Shown piece by piece: positions 1 through 9,262 of a DNA stretch of 64,000 nt. The stretch's first letter is position 1. The number at the start of each line of letters is the position of its first letter. The position numbers and the translations under genes are program-made. The DNA is from Neorhizobium galegae (GTDB lineage Bacteria; Pseudomonadota; Alphaproteobacteria; Rhizobiales; Rhizobiaceae), in assembly GCF_017877135.1 (NCBI RefSeq), contig NZ_JAGIPH010000003.1, positions 124,001-188,000 of the forward strand, given 5' to 3'. The notes beneath the pieces were generated by a model. That model saw only the letters and a program-made list of their open reading frames with translations, was not told the DNA's origin and made no database searches.

Positions 1-3000
1 CCGACGGCATTGCCTCCAGCGGCACGGCAACCCTTTCCGGTTCTTCCAGTGAATGGAACAATACCGGCATTCTGAGCGTCGGCGGCGGCGGCATTGGCAG
101 CCTGACGATCGAGAACGGCGCAACGATGAACAATAACGGTGATTTCGCCATCGGCGGCCTGACCTCAAGCGCCGGTAGCAGCGTCTCCGTCACCGGGACG
201 GGGTCGACGCTGGACATCACCGGCGGCCTGATCGTCGGCAATGCCGGCAGCGCCACGCTAACCGTGGAGGATGAGGCGACGGTGACGAGTGCCAGCGCCC
301 TGATCGGTCGTCATTCCGCAAGTTCCGCCACCGTCACCGGTTCCGGCTCGTCCTGGTCCACCGGCGCACTGGTCATCGGCGGTGACAGCGGAGATGCCAG
401 CGGCACGCTGGGCGAGGGCACGCTGACGATCTCGGATGGGGGCGCGGTCAGCAGCACATCGGCACGGCTCGGCGATGTCTTCGGAGCTGAGGGCTCGCTG
501 ATTGTCGATGGCGCTCTCTCCGGCTGGACGATTACCGGCGGCAATCTCGAAATCGGAAGCTCCGGCACGGGCTCAGTCACGATCCGCAACGGCGCGACGC
601 TCAGCTCCGCCAATGCAATCCTTGGCCAGAATGCCAATGCCAGCGGCACGGCGACCATCACCGGCACCGGCAGTTCCTGGACTGCCAGCGGCAATATCTA
701 TGTCGGCAATGGCGGCGATGGTGACCTCTCGGTGCGTGCGGGCGCCACTGTCAGCAGCGACGCCGGCTATGTCGGCACGATGGCCGGCTCCAATTCGTCT
801 GTCACGATTGACGGATCGGGGTCCGAATGGACCATGACGTCCCCCTTCATCGCCGGTTACAATGGCAATGCGACGGTGACGCTCAGCAATGGTGGCCGCA
901 TCAGCGCGCTTCAGGGCACGCTCGGGGATCTCGCCGGATCGACCGGTACGATGACCGTGACCGGCACGGGTTCCCAATGGAACGCCTTCGTCGACAACAG
1001 CATCGCCTATTCCGGATATATGAATGTCGGCCGCTTCGGAGACGGGGCTCTGACTGTTTCCGATGGCGGCAGCGTGACCGGCTACCGGCTCTATATCGGC
1101 AACGAGGCCGGCTCCAGCGGCACCGTGCTGCTGACGGGTGCGGGCTCGAAGGTCGACATGACGAGCCGCCTCTATATCGGCGCCGACGGTGACGGCGCAC
1201 TGACGCTGACGGACGGGGCGACGCTGAAGGCCGGCGATATCCGCATCGCCTACGCGGCAGGCATTACGGGCACGCTCAACATCGGGGCGGCATCCGGGCA
1301 GGCGGCCGCAACAGCCGGCACGCTCGACACCAGCGCCATCGAATTCGGCGACGGCACCGGCACGCTGGTGCTCAACCATACGGGCAGCGCCTACGACCTC
1401 TCGGCCGATATCAGCGGCGGCGGTCAGCTTCTCGTCGAAAGCGGGACGACGACCCTGTCCGGCGCCAATAGCTACAGCGGCGGCACGACGATTTCGGGCG
1501 GCACACTGATCGGCACCTCGGGCAGCAGTTTCGGCACGGGTGCCATCGTCAACAATGGCGCACTGGTGGTGAACGGCAGCGGCGAGTTGTCCAACGACAT
1601 GTCCGGCTCCGGCTCCTTCGAAAAGGCCGGCAGCGGCACGCTCACCCTTTCGGGCACCAACACCTATACCGGTGGCACGACGATCTCCGGCGGCACGCTG
1701 GCGGTGACGACCACCAGCCTCTTTGGCAATGTCGCCAATTACGGCACGCTGCTCTTCGATCAGGCAACCGACGGCACCTTCGCCGGCGATATTTCCGGCA
1801 CCGGTAATCTCGTCAAGGACGGCACTGGCGTCGTGACCCTCACCGGCAACCTGACCTATAGCGGCACCACCACGGTCCTGGCCGGCAAGCTCATCGGCAA
1901 CACCTCGACGCTCGGCGGCTCGGTCATCAACGAAGGCCGCCTTGAATTCGATCAGGCCTTCGACGGCACCTATAGCAGCGTGATCTCGGGTTCCGGCAGC
2001 GTGCTGAAGACCGGAGCCGGTGATCTGACGCTGACGAGTGCCAACACCTATACCGGCGGCACGACGATTTCCGCAGGCGTTCTCACCGGCAATGCTGACA
2101 GTTTCGGCACCGGCGCCATCGTCGATGACGCAGCCCTTGTGGTCAACGGCGCCGGAACCTTCTCCAATGCCGTTTCAGGCACCGGCACCTTCGAAAAGGC
2201 GGGCTCCGGCAAGCTAATCGTCACCGGTGCAAACACCTATACGGGCTCGACGCTGGTGTCAGGCGGCACGCTCTCCATCAACGGCAGCCTGACCAGTGCG
2301 GTGACGGTGGGCAATGGCGCAACGCTTGGCGGCATTGGTTCGACGGGCGGGATTTCCCTGCTCTCCGGCGCGACGCTTGCGCCCGGCAACTCCATCGGAA
2401 CGCTGACGGTGAATGGCAATGCCAGCTTCGCCAACGGCTCGACCTATGCGGTGGAGGTCGACAGCCTCGGCGCATCCGATCGTCTCTCGGCAAGCGGAGC
2501 GGTCACGATCGGCAATGGCGTCACGCTTGCCGTGACGCCGGAGAACGGCACCGACACCGGCGCAACCTATGCCCTCAACACGCAATACACGATCATCACC
2601 GCGGCGGGCGGCGTCACCGGCCTGTTCGACAGCGTAACGGAAAATTTTGCCTTCCTGACGGCGGCAGTCGACAAGAGCGCGGACAATACGGCCGTTTACC
2701 TGACGCTCAATCGGACGACCGCCGATCCCGGTGCCTTTGCCGCAGCCACGTCGACGCCCAATGCCCGGGCGGCCGCCAATGCCGTCGAGGCGCTGGGGTC
2801 TGGGGCAACGCTTTACGACAAGGTGCTCTACCTGACGACCAATGAAACCCAGCAGGCCTTCTCGCAGTTGTCCGGCGAACTGCACCCGTCCGTCAGCGCC
2901 TCGCTCCTGGAGCGCAGCCGCCTCAGCCGCGATACCATCCTTAACCGCCTGCGGGATGCCTTTGCACCGCAGGATCCGTCGGAATCTGGCATCGCTGGCC

Positions 3001-3863
3001 AAAGCCAGGGGAACGGCGAGGCGATCCTGCCTCAGGCGCAAGGCGTGACGGTCTGGTCGAGCGGTCTCGGTTCCTGGAGCCGTTACGGGTCGGATGGCAA
3101 CGGTTCCACCATCGACGTCAATGGCGGCGGCGTCATGCTCGGCGCCGATACCGTCCTCGACAATCAGTGGCGCTTTGGTCTGGCGGGCGGCTACGGCCAG
3201 GACCGTGTGGCGGAAAACGCGCTCAACGCATCGGCGGATGTGGATAGCTACTACATCGCGGCCTATGGTGGAACGACCATCGGTCCAGCCTCCATCCGCT
3301 TCGGTGCGATCCATGCCTTCCAGGATGTCGACAGCCGTCGAAACATTTCCTTCTCCACCTTCAGCGACAGTCTGAAGGCCGATTACGACGCATCGACCAG
3401 CCAGATCTTTGCGGAAGGCGCCTGGCGCTTCGACCTCGACCAGGCGCATGTCGAGCCCTATGCGAACCTTGCTTACGTCAACACCAGGACGGACGGTTTT
3501 GCCGAGACCGGCGGCGCGGCCACCCTCTCGTCAGCCTCGCGCCATGACGAGCAGGTCTATTCCACGCTCGGCGTCCGGGTCGGCCGCGACATCGCCGTCG
3601 AGACCATGCGCGGCAATGTGACGGCGGGTGTCGGCTGGCGTCATGCCTTCAGCGATACGACGTCAGAAGCTGCGCTTGCCTATGCCGGCGCCGGCAGCTT
3701 TACCGTCGCAAGCACCGGGACTGCGCGCGATGCGCTGCTGCTCAATCTCTCGGTGGGTTTCAATCCGGCTGAAAACGTCAATGTGTCGCTCGGCTATGAC
3801 GCCCTCCTGGCAAATGGCGTCGACGAGCACTCGGCCATGGCCAAGGTGGGGGTCAAGTTCTGA
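1..3863 (+). CDS. Autotransporter (type Va secretion), 5'-truncated by the window edge
   Basis: The frame is open from base 3, upstream of the first ATG at 126, so the true start and signal peptide lie outside the window. The passenger is built of Gly/Ser/Thr-rich beta-strand repeats. The first third has repeats of the form G-T-G-S-x-W followed by I-V-G-N/D. Then come about five PATR-type repeats (autotransporter-associated beta strand, TYTGGTTISGGTL-like), and then the linker with LAPGNSIGTLTVNGN. The last roughly 270 residues form the outer-membrane beta-barrel, starting near VTVWSSGLGSW and ending in the terminal phenylalanine of VGVKF, as expected for BAM recognition. The passenger should be a long surface-exposed beta-helix; adhesion is likely but not shown. 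No catalytic domain is visible in the part present. A second autotransporter with a similar linker and barrel lies at 45.5-48.7 kb. Confidence 0.93.
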   Translation, partial: DGIASSGTATLSGSSSEWNNTGILSVGGGGIGSLTIENGATMNNNGDFAIGGLTSSAGSSVSVTGTGSTLDITGGLIVGNAGSATLTVEDEATVTSASALIGRHSASSATVTGSGSSWSTGALVIGGDSGDASGTLGEGTLTISDGGAVSSTSARLGDVFGAEGSLIVDGALSGWTITGGNLEIGSSGTGSVTIRNGATLSSANAILGQNANASGTATITGTGSSWTASGNIYVGNGGDGDLSVRAGATVSSDAGYVGTMAGSNSSVTIDGSGSEWTMTSPFIAGYNGNATVTLSNGGRISALQGTLGDLAGSTGTMTVTGTGSQWNAFVDNSIAYSGYMNVGRFGDGALTVSDGGSVTGYRLYIGNEAGSSGTVLLTGAGSKVDMTSRLYIGADGDGALTLTDGATLKAGDIRIAYAAGITGTLNIGAASGQAAATAGTLDTSAIEFGDGTGTLVLNHTGSAYDLSADISGGGQLLVESGTTTLSGANSYSGGTTISGGTLIGTSGSSFGTGAIVNNGALVVNGSGELSNDMSGSGSFEKAGSGTLTLSGTNTYTGGTTISGGTLAVTTTSLFGNVANYGTLLFDQATDGTFAGDISGTGNLVKDGTGVVTLTGNLTYSGTTTVLAGKLIGNTSTLGGSVINEGRLEFDQAFDGTYSSVISGSGSVLKTGAGDLTLTSANTYTGGTTISAGVLTGNADSFGTGAIVDDAALVVNGAGTFSNAVSGTGTFEKAGSGKLIVTGANTYTGSTLVSGGTLSINGSLTSAVTVGNGATLGGIGSTGGISLLSGATLAPGNSIGTLTVNGNASFANGSTYAVEVDSLGASDRLSASGAVTIGNGVTLAVTPENGTDTGATYALNTQYTIITAAGGVTGLFDSVTENFAFLTAAVDKSADNTAVYLTLNRTTADPGAFAAATSTPNARAAANAVEALGSGATLYDKVLYLTTNETQQAFSQLSGELHPSVSASLLERSRLSRDTILNRLRDAFAPQDPSESGIAGQSQGNGEAILPQAQGVTVWSSGLGSWSRYGSDGNGSTIDVNGGGVMLGADTVLDNQWRFGLAGGYGQDRVAENALNASADVDSYYIAAYGGTTIGPASIRFGAIHAFQDVDSRRNISFSTFSDSLKADYDASTSQIFAEGAWRFDLDQAHVEPYANLAYVNTRTDGFAETGGAATLSSASRHDEQVYSTLGVRVGRDIAVETMRGNVTAGVGWRHAFSDTTSEAALAYAGAGSFTVASTGTARDALLLNLSVGFNPAENVNVSLGYDALLANGVDEHSAMAKVGVKF

Positions 3864-4092
3864 AGCGGGCCATCGCGGCTGACGTCTGCCTGATACTATC
3901 CACCGCGCTGAGATGACCGTCCGGGTGCAGGCATCTCGCCACGCGCATGACTGCGGACGGTCGCTGACTCCAATTCATGAGCCCGTGCGCGATGGAGCGT
4001 CTGACGATGGCGTCTGCCCCGAAGGCCGCAGGTTAGGGCGCTCGCGGATGGTCCGGCCCAAGCACCGGTCCCTTCAAGAGGCCACGTGCTCG

Positions 4093-4929
4093 TCACGACA
4101 CTTGGAGGGTTCTCACATATTCTGCGGTTTGATGCGCATGGATGCGCGTAAACCTGATCAGCTGGTCGAAGTGACGCTGCATCTTTCGGATGGAGTCGGC
4201 ATTGTTAAGCACAAGATACATTCCGCCCACGAAGATCGCGGCGCGCTGAGAGCCGAAAATCGTGTAGGGAACGGAAAAACGCTCTTTTTCGTCGAACAGG
4301 AACAGGCGAAACGAGGGGTAGAGCTCGTTGATCAGGCTGGCCATGTATTGCAGCTGTTCGGCGCGGACATCACGTTTCAGGCCGCTCCACATGCCGCGCC
4401 CCTGCGCGAAGGCTTGCAGCGTCTCCTGCGGCATGCACACTTCCATATCCGTGCCGGGCTGACGATTATAATCGAGACGGAAGGCCGTTTCGCTTGTCTG
4501 CGCCTTCACGCTCTGATGGGCGGAATCGGCCTCGAAGGCGATGATTTCCGGCGTGCGAAGAAGATCCGGGATACGGGCAGGGACATAGCGGATCTTGGAG
4601 CCGGTCGCCTCGGCATGCCATTTCATGAGCAGCGTCTCGGTATAATCCTCGCCGCCCTCCTCGATCTCGAAGCTCGGCCGCAACTCTCCCGTCAGGCCCG
4701 GATCGTGCGAGATGCCGAGAAGCCAGTCCAGCGACACCGAATGGCGCTCCGCAATCTTGAGAAGGGTTTCCACCCGCGGCAGACGCGCCGAACTGCCGGA
4801 GAGGAGCTGTGACAGCGCGGACCGGTCGATGCCGATCCCGTCTGCGAAGGCGGAGTGGCTGGCGCCGGACCGGGTCACGAGCTCGATCAACCGGATGCGG
4901 AAAAGCTCCGAGAGCGCGCGCTTGTCCAT
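4093..4929 (-). CDS. XRE-family helix-turn-helix transcriptional regulator
   Basis: A 278-residue DNA-binding protein. The N-terminal 65 residues form a Cro/CI-type HTH (SHSAFADGIGIDRSALSQLLSG, LPRVETLLKIA). A longer C-terminal domain of about 200 residues follows; I do not recognise it, but it probably has a sensory or oligomerisation role. An in-frame ATG 12 bases upstream (4941) has no ribosome binding site and directly abuts the palindrome at 4943-4958. ATG 4929 is preceded by GGGG and is preferred. The gene is divergent from the desaturase operon. The perfect palindrome between them makes autoregulation and control of the desaturase likely (inference). Confidence 0.85.
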   Translation of the reverse strand: MDKRALSELFRIRLIELVTRSGASHSAFADGIGIDRSALSQLLSGSSARLPRVETLLKIAERHSVSLDWLLGISHDPGLTGELRPSFEIEEGGEDYTETLLMKWHAEATGSKIRYVPARIPDLLRTPEIIAFEADSAHQSVKAQTSETAFRLDYNRQPGTDMEVCMPQETLQAFAQGRGMWSGLKRDVRAEQLQYMASLINELYPSFRLFLFDEKERFSVPYTIFGSQRAAIFVGGMYLVLNNADSIRKMQRHFDQLIRFTRIHAHQTAEYVRTLQVS

Positions 4930-4942
4930 AAATAACCCCATT

Positions 4943-4958
4943 GTTTACTATAGTAAAC
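4943..4958. promoter_or_regulatory. Perfect 16-bp palindrome, candidate operator
   Basis: GTTTACTATAGTAAAC is a perfect inverted repeat in the 130-bp divergent interval between the XRE regulator and the desaturase. It lies 14 bases upstream of the regulator's preferred start. A second, weaker dyad (GTTG, 7-base spacer, CAAC) lies at 4973-4987. It is most simply the operator of the adjacent regulator. Confidence 0.65.
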
Positions 4959-5062
4959 ATATTGCGCTTTCTGTTGTCAAAATCAACAATTGGTCACCAT
5001 AGTCTCGTTGTCCGATTCACCGGTTGGTGAAACTCTGTTCCCATTGAAGAGCAGGGGACGTT

Positions 5063-6103
5063 ATGAGCGACATTTCCTTCCGGAGTTCGAAGCTTCTTTT
5101 CCATCGGGAGCGATCAAGCGCGTTGAAAATTGAGTGGCCAACGGTCGCGCTGCTTGTCGCCTGCTACGGCCTCTGGTGGGTGGCGGGATATGTCCTTTAT
5201 CCTGCCGCTCCCATCGTCGCACTGGTGCTGATCGGGATCACCATTGCCTTGCATTCGTCGCTGCAGCATGAGGTTCTGCATGGACATCCGACACGCAGCG
5301 TAGGGCTGAACGAGGCGCTGGTCTTTGCGCCTCTGGGCGTCTTCTATCCCTATCGCAGCTACAAGCGGACCCACATCCAGCACCATGAGGATGAGCGCCT
5401 GACCGACCCCTTCGACGATCCGGAAAGCTATTATCGCGCGCTGAAGGACTGGGAGGCGATGCCCGCCGTCCTGAAGCGTCTGCTGGTCTGGAACAACACA
5501 CTGATCGGGCGCATGCTGCTCGGACCGCCGTTGATGGTCGTCGGGTTTACCGCGTCGGAGTGGCTTAAGATCATGAAGGGCGATCGCCAGGTCATGGTCG
5601 CGTGGGTCCTCCATGTCTTGGGGCTCATCCCGACACTGCTGGTCGTGTCCCTTGTGTTCGGTATCCCGGTCTGGCTTTACATCGGCGTCTCCGCCTATCT
5701 CGGGCTCTCCATCATTGCGCTGCGGTCCTATTGCGAGCACCAATGGTCCGAGCGGCCGGATGGACGCACGATCATTGTCGAGACCTCGCTGCTTGCACCG
5801 CTCTTCCTCTACAACAACCTGCACTTCATCCATCACAAGCTGCCGTCCGCTGCCTGGTACAGGCTGCCTTCGCTCTACAGAGCCAGACGCGCCGAATGGC
5901 AGGCGATGAATGATGGCTATGTCTTTGCCAACTATTTCGAGGTTTTTCGCGCTTTCTCGTTCAAGGCAAAGGAGCCCGTTGTGCACCCTGTGTTGCGGCG
6001 GGACGAACACGCCGTCGCAGCTCATCCGGCCGCGAATGAACAGGTCGATGCCGCGGAGCATCGCATGGCCGGTCTTGCCCTCTTGCCGGATCTTTCGCTG
6101 TGA
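5063..6103 (+). CDS. Membrane fatty acid desaturase/hydroxylase family protein
   Basis: A 346-residue integral membrane di-iron enzyme of the fatty acid desaturase superfamily. All three histidine boxes are present: HEVLH at residues 69-73, HIQHH at 104-108 and HFIHH at 254-258. Hydrophobic segments lie around residues 28-64 and 178-222, consistent with four membrane passes. It would introduce a double bond or hydroxyl group into a lipid or other hydrophobic substrate using O2 and an electron donor; the substrate cannot be read from sequence. AGGGG sits just upstream of the ATG. The stop codon overlaps the GTG start of the next gene (GTGA), so the two are probably translationally coupled and act together. 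Confidence 0.88.
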   Translation: MSDISFRSSKLLFHRERSSALKIEWPTVALLVACYGLWWVAGYVLYPAAPIVALVLIGITIALHSSLQHEVLHGHPTRSVGLNEALVFAPLGVFYPYRSYKRTHIQHHEDERLTDPFDDPESYYRALKDWEAMPAVLKRLLVWNNTLIGRMLLGPPLMVVGFTASEWLKIMKGDRQVMVAWVLHVLGLIPTLLVVSLVFGIPVWLYIGVSAYLGLSIIALRSYCEHQWSERPDGRTIIVETSLLAPLFLYNNLHFIHHKLPSAAWYRLPSLYRARRAEWQAMNDGYVFANYFEVFRAFSFKAKEPVVHPVLRRDEHAVAAHPAANEQVDAAEHRMAGLALLPDLSL

Positions 6104-6867
6104 GGTGGATCGCAGCACTTCCCATGTATGACTGGCCCGAGGTGCGCGATGAAACCGATGCCGCCTGGGTCAGGATGCGGAGAGGATTCCTCAAAGAGGG
6201 CATCGATGCGCCTCGAGATCTCGTTCGCCGCAATGGCGACATGCCGGCAGTTCCCGGGGGCATTCTTGGCGACGATGGTTCGGTCATCGCGCCGGATCCC
6301 GCGACGCTTGATCCTGATGCCTTTGATCTCGATGTTCTCTGGCGCCATCCGGCGCTGCTCGTTTCCCAAACCTGCTGGGGGCCGATGGAGCTTGGCTTGC
6401 AGGAGCATGTTCAGGTCCTTGGGCAAGACCGTTATGATGGGATCGCCGGTGGCGCGGGGGCGCTCTATTCCAGCGCCATCGTCGCCCACAAGGGGGAGGG
6501 GGTAAGCGCCGTTGCACCGGAGACCGGCGAGGCGCTCTTGCCGATTGAACTGTTCTGCGACAGGAAACTGGCCTTCAACGAGCACCGGTCGATGTCAGGC
6601 TATCTCGCCCTGAAGCGCGATCTGGAAGCCGCCGGTGAAAACCTCGACCTGTTTGCGGATGTGGTCGCAACGGGGGCGCATCGCGCATCGGTCATTGCCG
6701 TGGCCGATGGCAAGGCGGACTTTGCGGCGATCGACTGCAAATCCTGGCTGCTGGCGGAGCGGCATGAGCCGGCCGCGAAAGAGCTCCACGTCGTCGGCTG
6801 GACGGCACGGCGAGCGGGGCTGCCCTTCATCCGTGCCAAGCGGATCGACCTCGATTTTCTGATATAG
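6100..6867 (+). CDS. PhnD-like (phosphate/phosphonate-type periplasmic-binding fold) protein without signal peptide
   Basis: A 255-residue protein starting at GTG 6100, overlapping the desaturase stop. The N-terminus RWIAALPMYDWPEV, the central LVSQTCWGPME, LAFNEHRSMSGY and VVATGAHRASV, and the late LHVVGWTARRAGLPFI fit the phosphate/phosphonate substrate-binding fold (PhnD family). There is no hydrophobic leader: the fold begins at residue 1, so the protein is probably cytoplasmic or exported some other way. No permease or ATPase is adjacent. A phosphonate transport role is therefore doubtful. A ligand sensor or lipid-precursor binding partner of the desaturase is possible. An ATG at 6124 is an alternative start but would remove a conserved strand. 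Confidence 0.75.
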   Translation: MRWIAALPMYDWPEVRDETDAAWVRMRRGFLKEGIDAPRDLVRRNGDMPAVPGGILGDDGSVIAPDPATLDPDAFDLDVLWRHPALLVSQTCWGPMELGLQEHVQVLGQDRYDGIAGGAGALYSSAIVAHKGEGVSAVAPETGEALLPIELFCDRKLAFNEHRSMSGYLALKRDLEAAGENLDLFADVVATGAHRASVIAVADGKADFAAIDCKSWLLAERHEPAAKELHVVGWTARRAGLPFIRAKRIDLDFLI

Positions 6868-6893
6868 ACGCCGCCGCGTCGCCCGCGATCAGA

Positions 6894-8381
6894 TCAGGGG
6901 GGCGGGGCACTCAGCGACAGAAGCAACCGGACCTTTTCCATGTCGGAGGAAATGGGCCGGTCGTCCGAATAATGGCGAACCTCAGCGCGAAGATGGCGGT
7001 AGAGCACATCCGTCCCCGGCGCACGTCGGGCCTGGGTTTCGAGGAAATCATGCGCCTGCGCGGCTGCCATCCATTCGATTGCCAGAATATATTCGGCATT
7101 GTCGAGGAGGGCGAGAAGCTTGTTGGCGGCAGCGGTCGGATGCGCGAGAAAATCCTCCTGCAGGCCGGAGGTCAGGCCGCCATCCGTCGAGGCGGGGGCG
7201 GCCAGCCGCCGGTTCTCGTTTGCAAGGGCCGCCGCCGTATATTGCGCAATCATGAAGCCGGAATGGCTGCCGGGATCGGAGGCGAGGAAGGGCGGCAACC
7301 CGCTCACCAAAGGATTGACGAGCCGGTCGATCCGCCGCTCGCTCATGGCGGCGATCTGCGTGATGGCAATCGCAAGCGCGTCGGCGGCTTGGGCCAGCGC
7401 CGGTGCCACCGCATGGGCTTCCGACCAGACAAGCGGCTCCTCCGGCGTGCCCGCAACCGCGGGGTTGTCGGTGACCGAGGCCAGTTCCCGGTCAACGATA
7501 GCCGCACAATTGTCAAAAAGATCGCGGGCAGCGCCATGGGCATGCGGGATGGAGCGCAGGCTGAGCGCATCCTGGGTACGCCTGCCCTGCGCCGCCTCGA
7601 TCAGCCCGCTGCCCTCAAGCCGCCCGCGCAAAGTCGCGCCAACGGCCGCGATCCCGTCGGACACGCGCAGCGACAGCACGGGTTCGCTGTAGGCCGGCAT
7701 CTGGCAGCCCGCCGCCTCAAGCGTCAGCGCGGCAATCGCATCGGCCCAATCCAGCAAACGGGCGGCGCGGTCGAGAGCCACGCTCGAAAGACCGGTGGCG
7801 CAGGCCGTTCCGTTGACGAGGCTCAGGCCCTCCTTGGCGCCCAGAACCAGCGGTTCAAGACCGATTTCGGCCAAGGCATCCCGCCCGCTCAAGGCGCGTC
7901 CGCCGATATGGGCAGAGCCTTCGCCGATCAGCACGAGGGCGGTGTGCGCATTGTGCGTCAGGTAGCCGGCCGATCCGCGGGAGGGCACATCCGGAATGCA
8001 GTCGCGCTCCAGAAAGGTCGCCAGATGGGCAACGACCTGCCTGCGAACTCCGGAATAGCCGTGGGCGAAATTGGCGATCTGCGACGCGATGATGGCGCGT
8101 ACCTCCCGGCGCGGCAGAAGCGTGCCCACGCCGCAGGCGTGGCTGAGAAGGATGCTGCGCGACATCTTGCTCTGCGCGCCGCGATCCACCACCGTGTCCG
8201 ACAGGGCGCCGACGCCGGTGTTGATGCCATAGGCGCGGATGCCGCGCTCGACGATACTTTCGACGATCCGGTGGGCGTTGTCGATGCGGTGCCAGGCGGC
8301 TTCTGAAAGCGCAAGTCCATCGCCTTTACTCACCCGCGCCACATCCTGCCAGGTCAGCGTGTCATTGAGCAGCACGGTCAT
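6894..8381 (-). CDS. Aromatic amino acid lyase (HutH/PAL) homologue lacking the MIO triad; candidate ergothionase-like lyase
   Basis: A 495-residue member of the histidine/phenylalanine ammonia-lyase superfamily. Conserved family features are YGINTGVG (Tyr51), KEGLSLVNGT, VTDNPAV, QYTAAALANEN and QEDFLAHPTAAANK. The segment that normally reads GSVG-ASG-DL reads GSAG-YLT-H here (residues 136-143). The Ala-Ser-Gly that cyclises to the MIO electrophile is therefore replaced by Tyr140-Leu141-Thr142; I confirmed this on the nucleotides. Ordinary deamination of histidine is unlikely. Ergothionase, which eliminates trimethylamine from ergothioneine, is a family relative reported to act without MIO, and the adjacent betaine-type importer fits that. 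The start ATG 8381 has AGGAAA upstream; an earlier ATG at 8429 lacks support. Last gene of the leftward cluster. Confidence 0.8.
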   Translation of the reverse strand: MTVLLNDTLTWQDVARVSKGDGLALSEAAWHRIDNAHRIVESIVERGIRAYGINTGVGALSDTVVDRGAQSKMSRSILLSHACGVGTLLPRREVRAIIASQIANFAHGYSGVRRQVVAHLATFLERDCIPDVPSRGSAGYLTHNAHTALVLIGEGSAHIGGRALSGRDALAEIGLEPLVLGAKEGLSLVNGTACATGLSSVALDRAARLLDWADAIAALTLEAAGCQMPAYSEPVLSLRVSDGIAAVGATLRGRLEGSGLIEAAQGRRTQDALSLRSIPHAHGAARDLFDNCAAIVDRELASVTDNPAVAGTPEEPLVWSEAHAVAPALAQAADALAIAITQIAAMSERRIDRLVNPLVSGLPPFLASDPGSHSGFMIAQYTAAALANENRRLAAPASTDGGLTSGLQEDFLAHPTAAANKLLALLDNAEYILAIEWMAAAQAHDFLETQARRAPGTDVLYRHLRAEVRHYSDDRPISSDMEKVRLLLSLSAPPP

Positions 8382-8465
8382 GGGATTTCCTGAATTCAAT
8401 TTAGGGAAGGGTAGTCGACTGTCGTTCACGGTCAGGCGATTGCCCTTCCTGAACCGACCGGAGGA

Positions 8466-9206
8466 TCAGGTGCTGTAGAGGCGATAGCGGCTGCCCGGAT
8501 AGAGCAGGCGAACCGAGGAAATGACGCCGCCTTGCGACCAGGTGCGGCGCCGAACCAGAAGGCAGGGTTCCGTCTTGGAGATTGCCAGCAGCTTGCATTC
8601 CCAGGGCTGCGCCGTCACCGCCTCGATATGTTGCTCGGCTCTTACGATCGGCGCCACGGCGGTCAGATATCCGTTGGGCGTCGTCCTTGCGAAATCCTGG
8701 TCGATATAGTGCGGCACGATCGCATGGTTGACGAACCGGTCCTCGATCTGCATTGGAAGGGAATCTTCCGCATGGACCATGATCGAATGGGACACCGGGC
8801 TGCCGATCTCGATGGCGAGCGCGTCCGCCAGTTGCGCATCGGCGGTTTCCATGCGCAGAGCGATCACGTTTGCCGTATGGACGCCACCATTACGGGTGAT
8901 CTCGTCGGCAATATTGGGAACGCTCTGGAACTGGGATGTTCGCTTCTTGCTGGCAACGAAGGACCCCTTGCCCTGCACGCGGACAAGAAACCCTTCATCC
9001 GCCAGTTCGCGCAAGGCACGATTGGCGGTCATGCGGCTGACGCCGAGCAGGTCGACCAGTTCGTTTTCCGAAGGCACTCTCTGCCCGATGGACCACTCGC
9101 CGGTCTCGACGCGGCTTCTAACATAATCCTTGAGCGTGACGTAAAGCGGCTTGTCGGATGCTTGCTCGTCCCGCGCCTTTTCGACCTGGTTCTCTACCGT
9201 TTGCAT
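8466..9206 (-). CDS. GntR-family regulator, HutC-like (UTRA domain)
   Basis: About 246 residues. The N-terminal winged helix carries the GntR signature (GQRVPSENELVDLLGVSRMTA, ANRALRELADEGFL) in residues 20-85. The remaining part is a UTRA ligand-binding domain with the HutC-like ending LLVRRRTWSQGGVISSVRL and GSRYRLYS. HutC proteins repress histidine utilisation genes and respond to urocanate. A family member beside a HutH-like lyase suggests that a urocanate-like product (for example thiourocanate) is the inducer; this is inference. ATG 9206 (QTVENQVEK) gives the usual family length; the frame runs open to 9326 but without a better start. Confidence 0.87.
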   Translation of the reverse strand: MQTVENQVEKARDEQASDKPLYVTLKDYVRSRVETGEWSIGQRVPSENELVDLLGVSRMTANRALRELADEGFLVRVQGKGSFVASKKRTSQFQSVPNIADEITRNGGVHTANVIALRMETADAQLADALAIEIGSPVSHSIMVHAEDSLPMQIEDRFVNHAIVPHYIDQDFARTTPNGYLTAVAPIVRAEQHIEAVTAQPWECKLLAISKTEPCLLVRRRTWSQGGVISSVRLLYPGSRYRLYST

Positions 9207-9262
9207 GAGGCTCCACAAAGCGAACGACAAGGGTTCGGCATCTGACACATCTTCAGCGCGTG

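Noticed and set aside
126-2300. Tandem short repeats in the first autotransporter as a possible CRISPR array or DNA satellite
   Set aside because: Repeats are degenerate at DNA level, in frame, and encode beta-strand repeats without regular spacers.
2259-3449. Long minus-strand open frame opposite the first autotransporter
   Set aside because: It is the antisense of a strongly supported repeat/barrel protein and its product is a low-complexity Arg/Gly/Ala sequence typical of GC-rich shadows.
6894-8381. Calling the gene hutH (histidine ammonia-lyase)
   Set aside because: The MIO triad is missing and no hutU, hutI or hutG genes accompany it.
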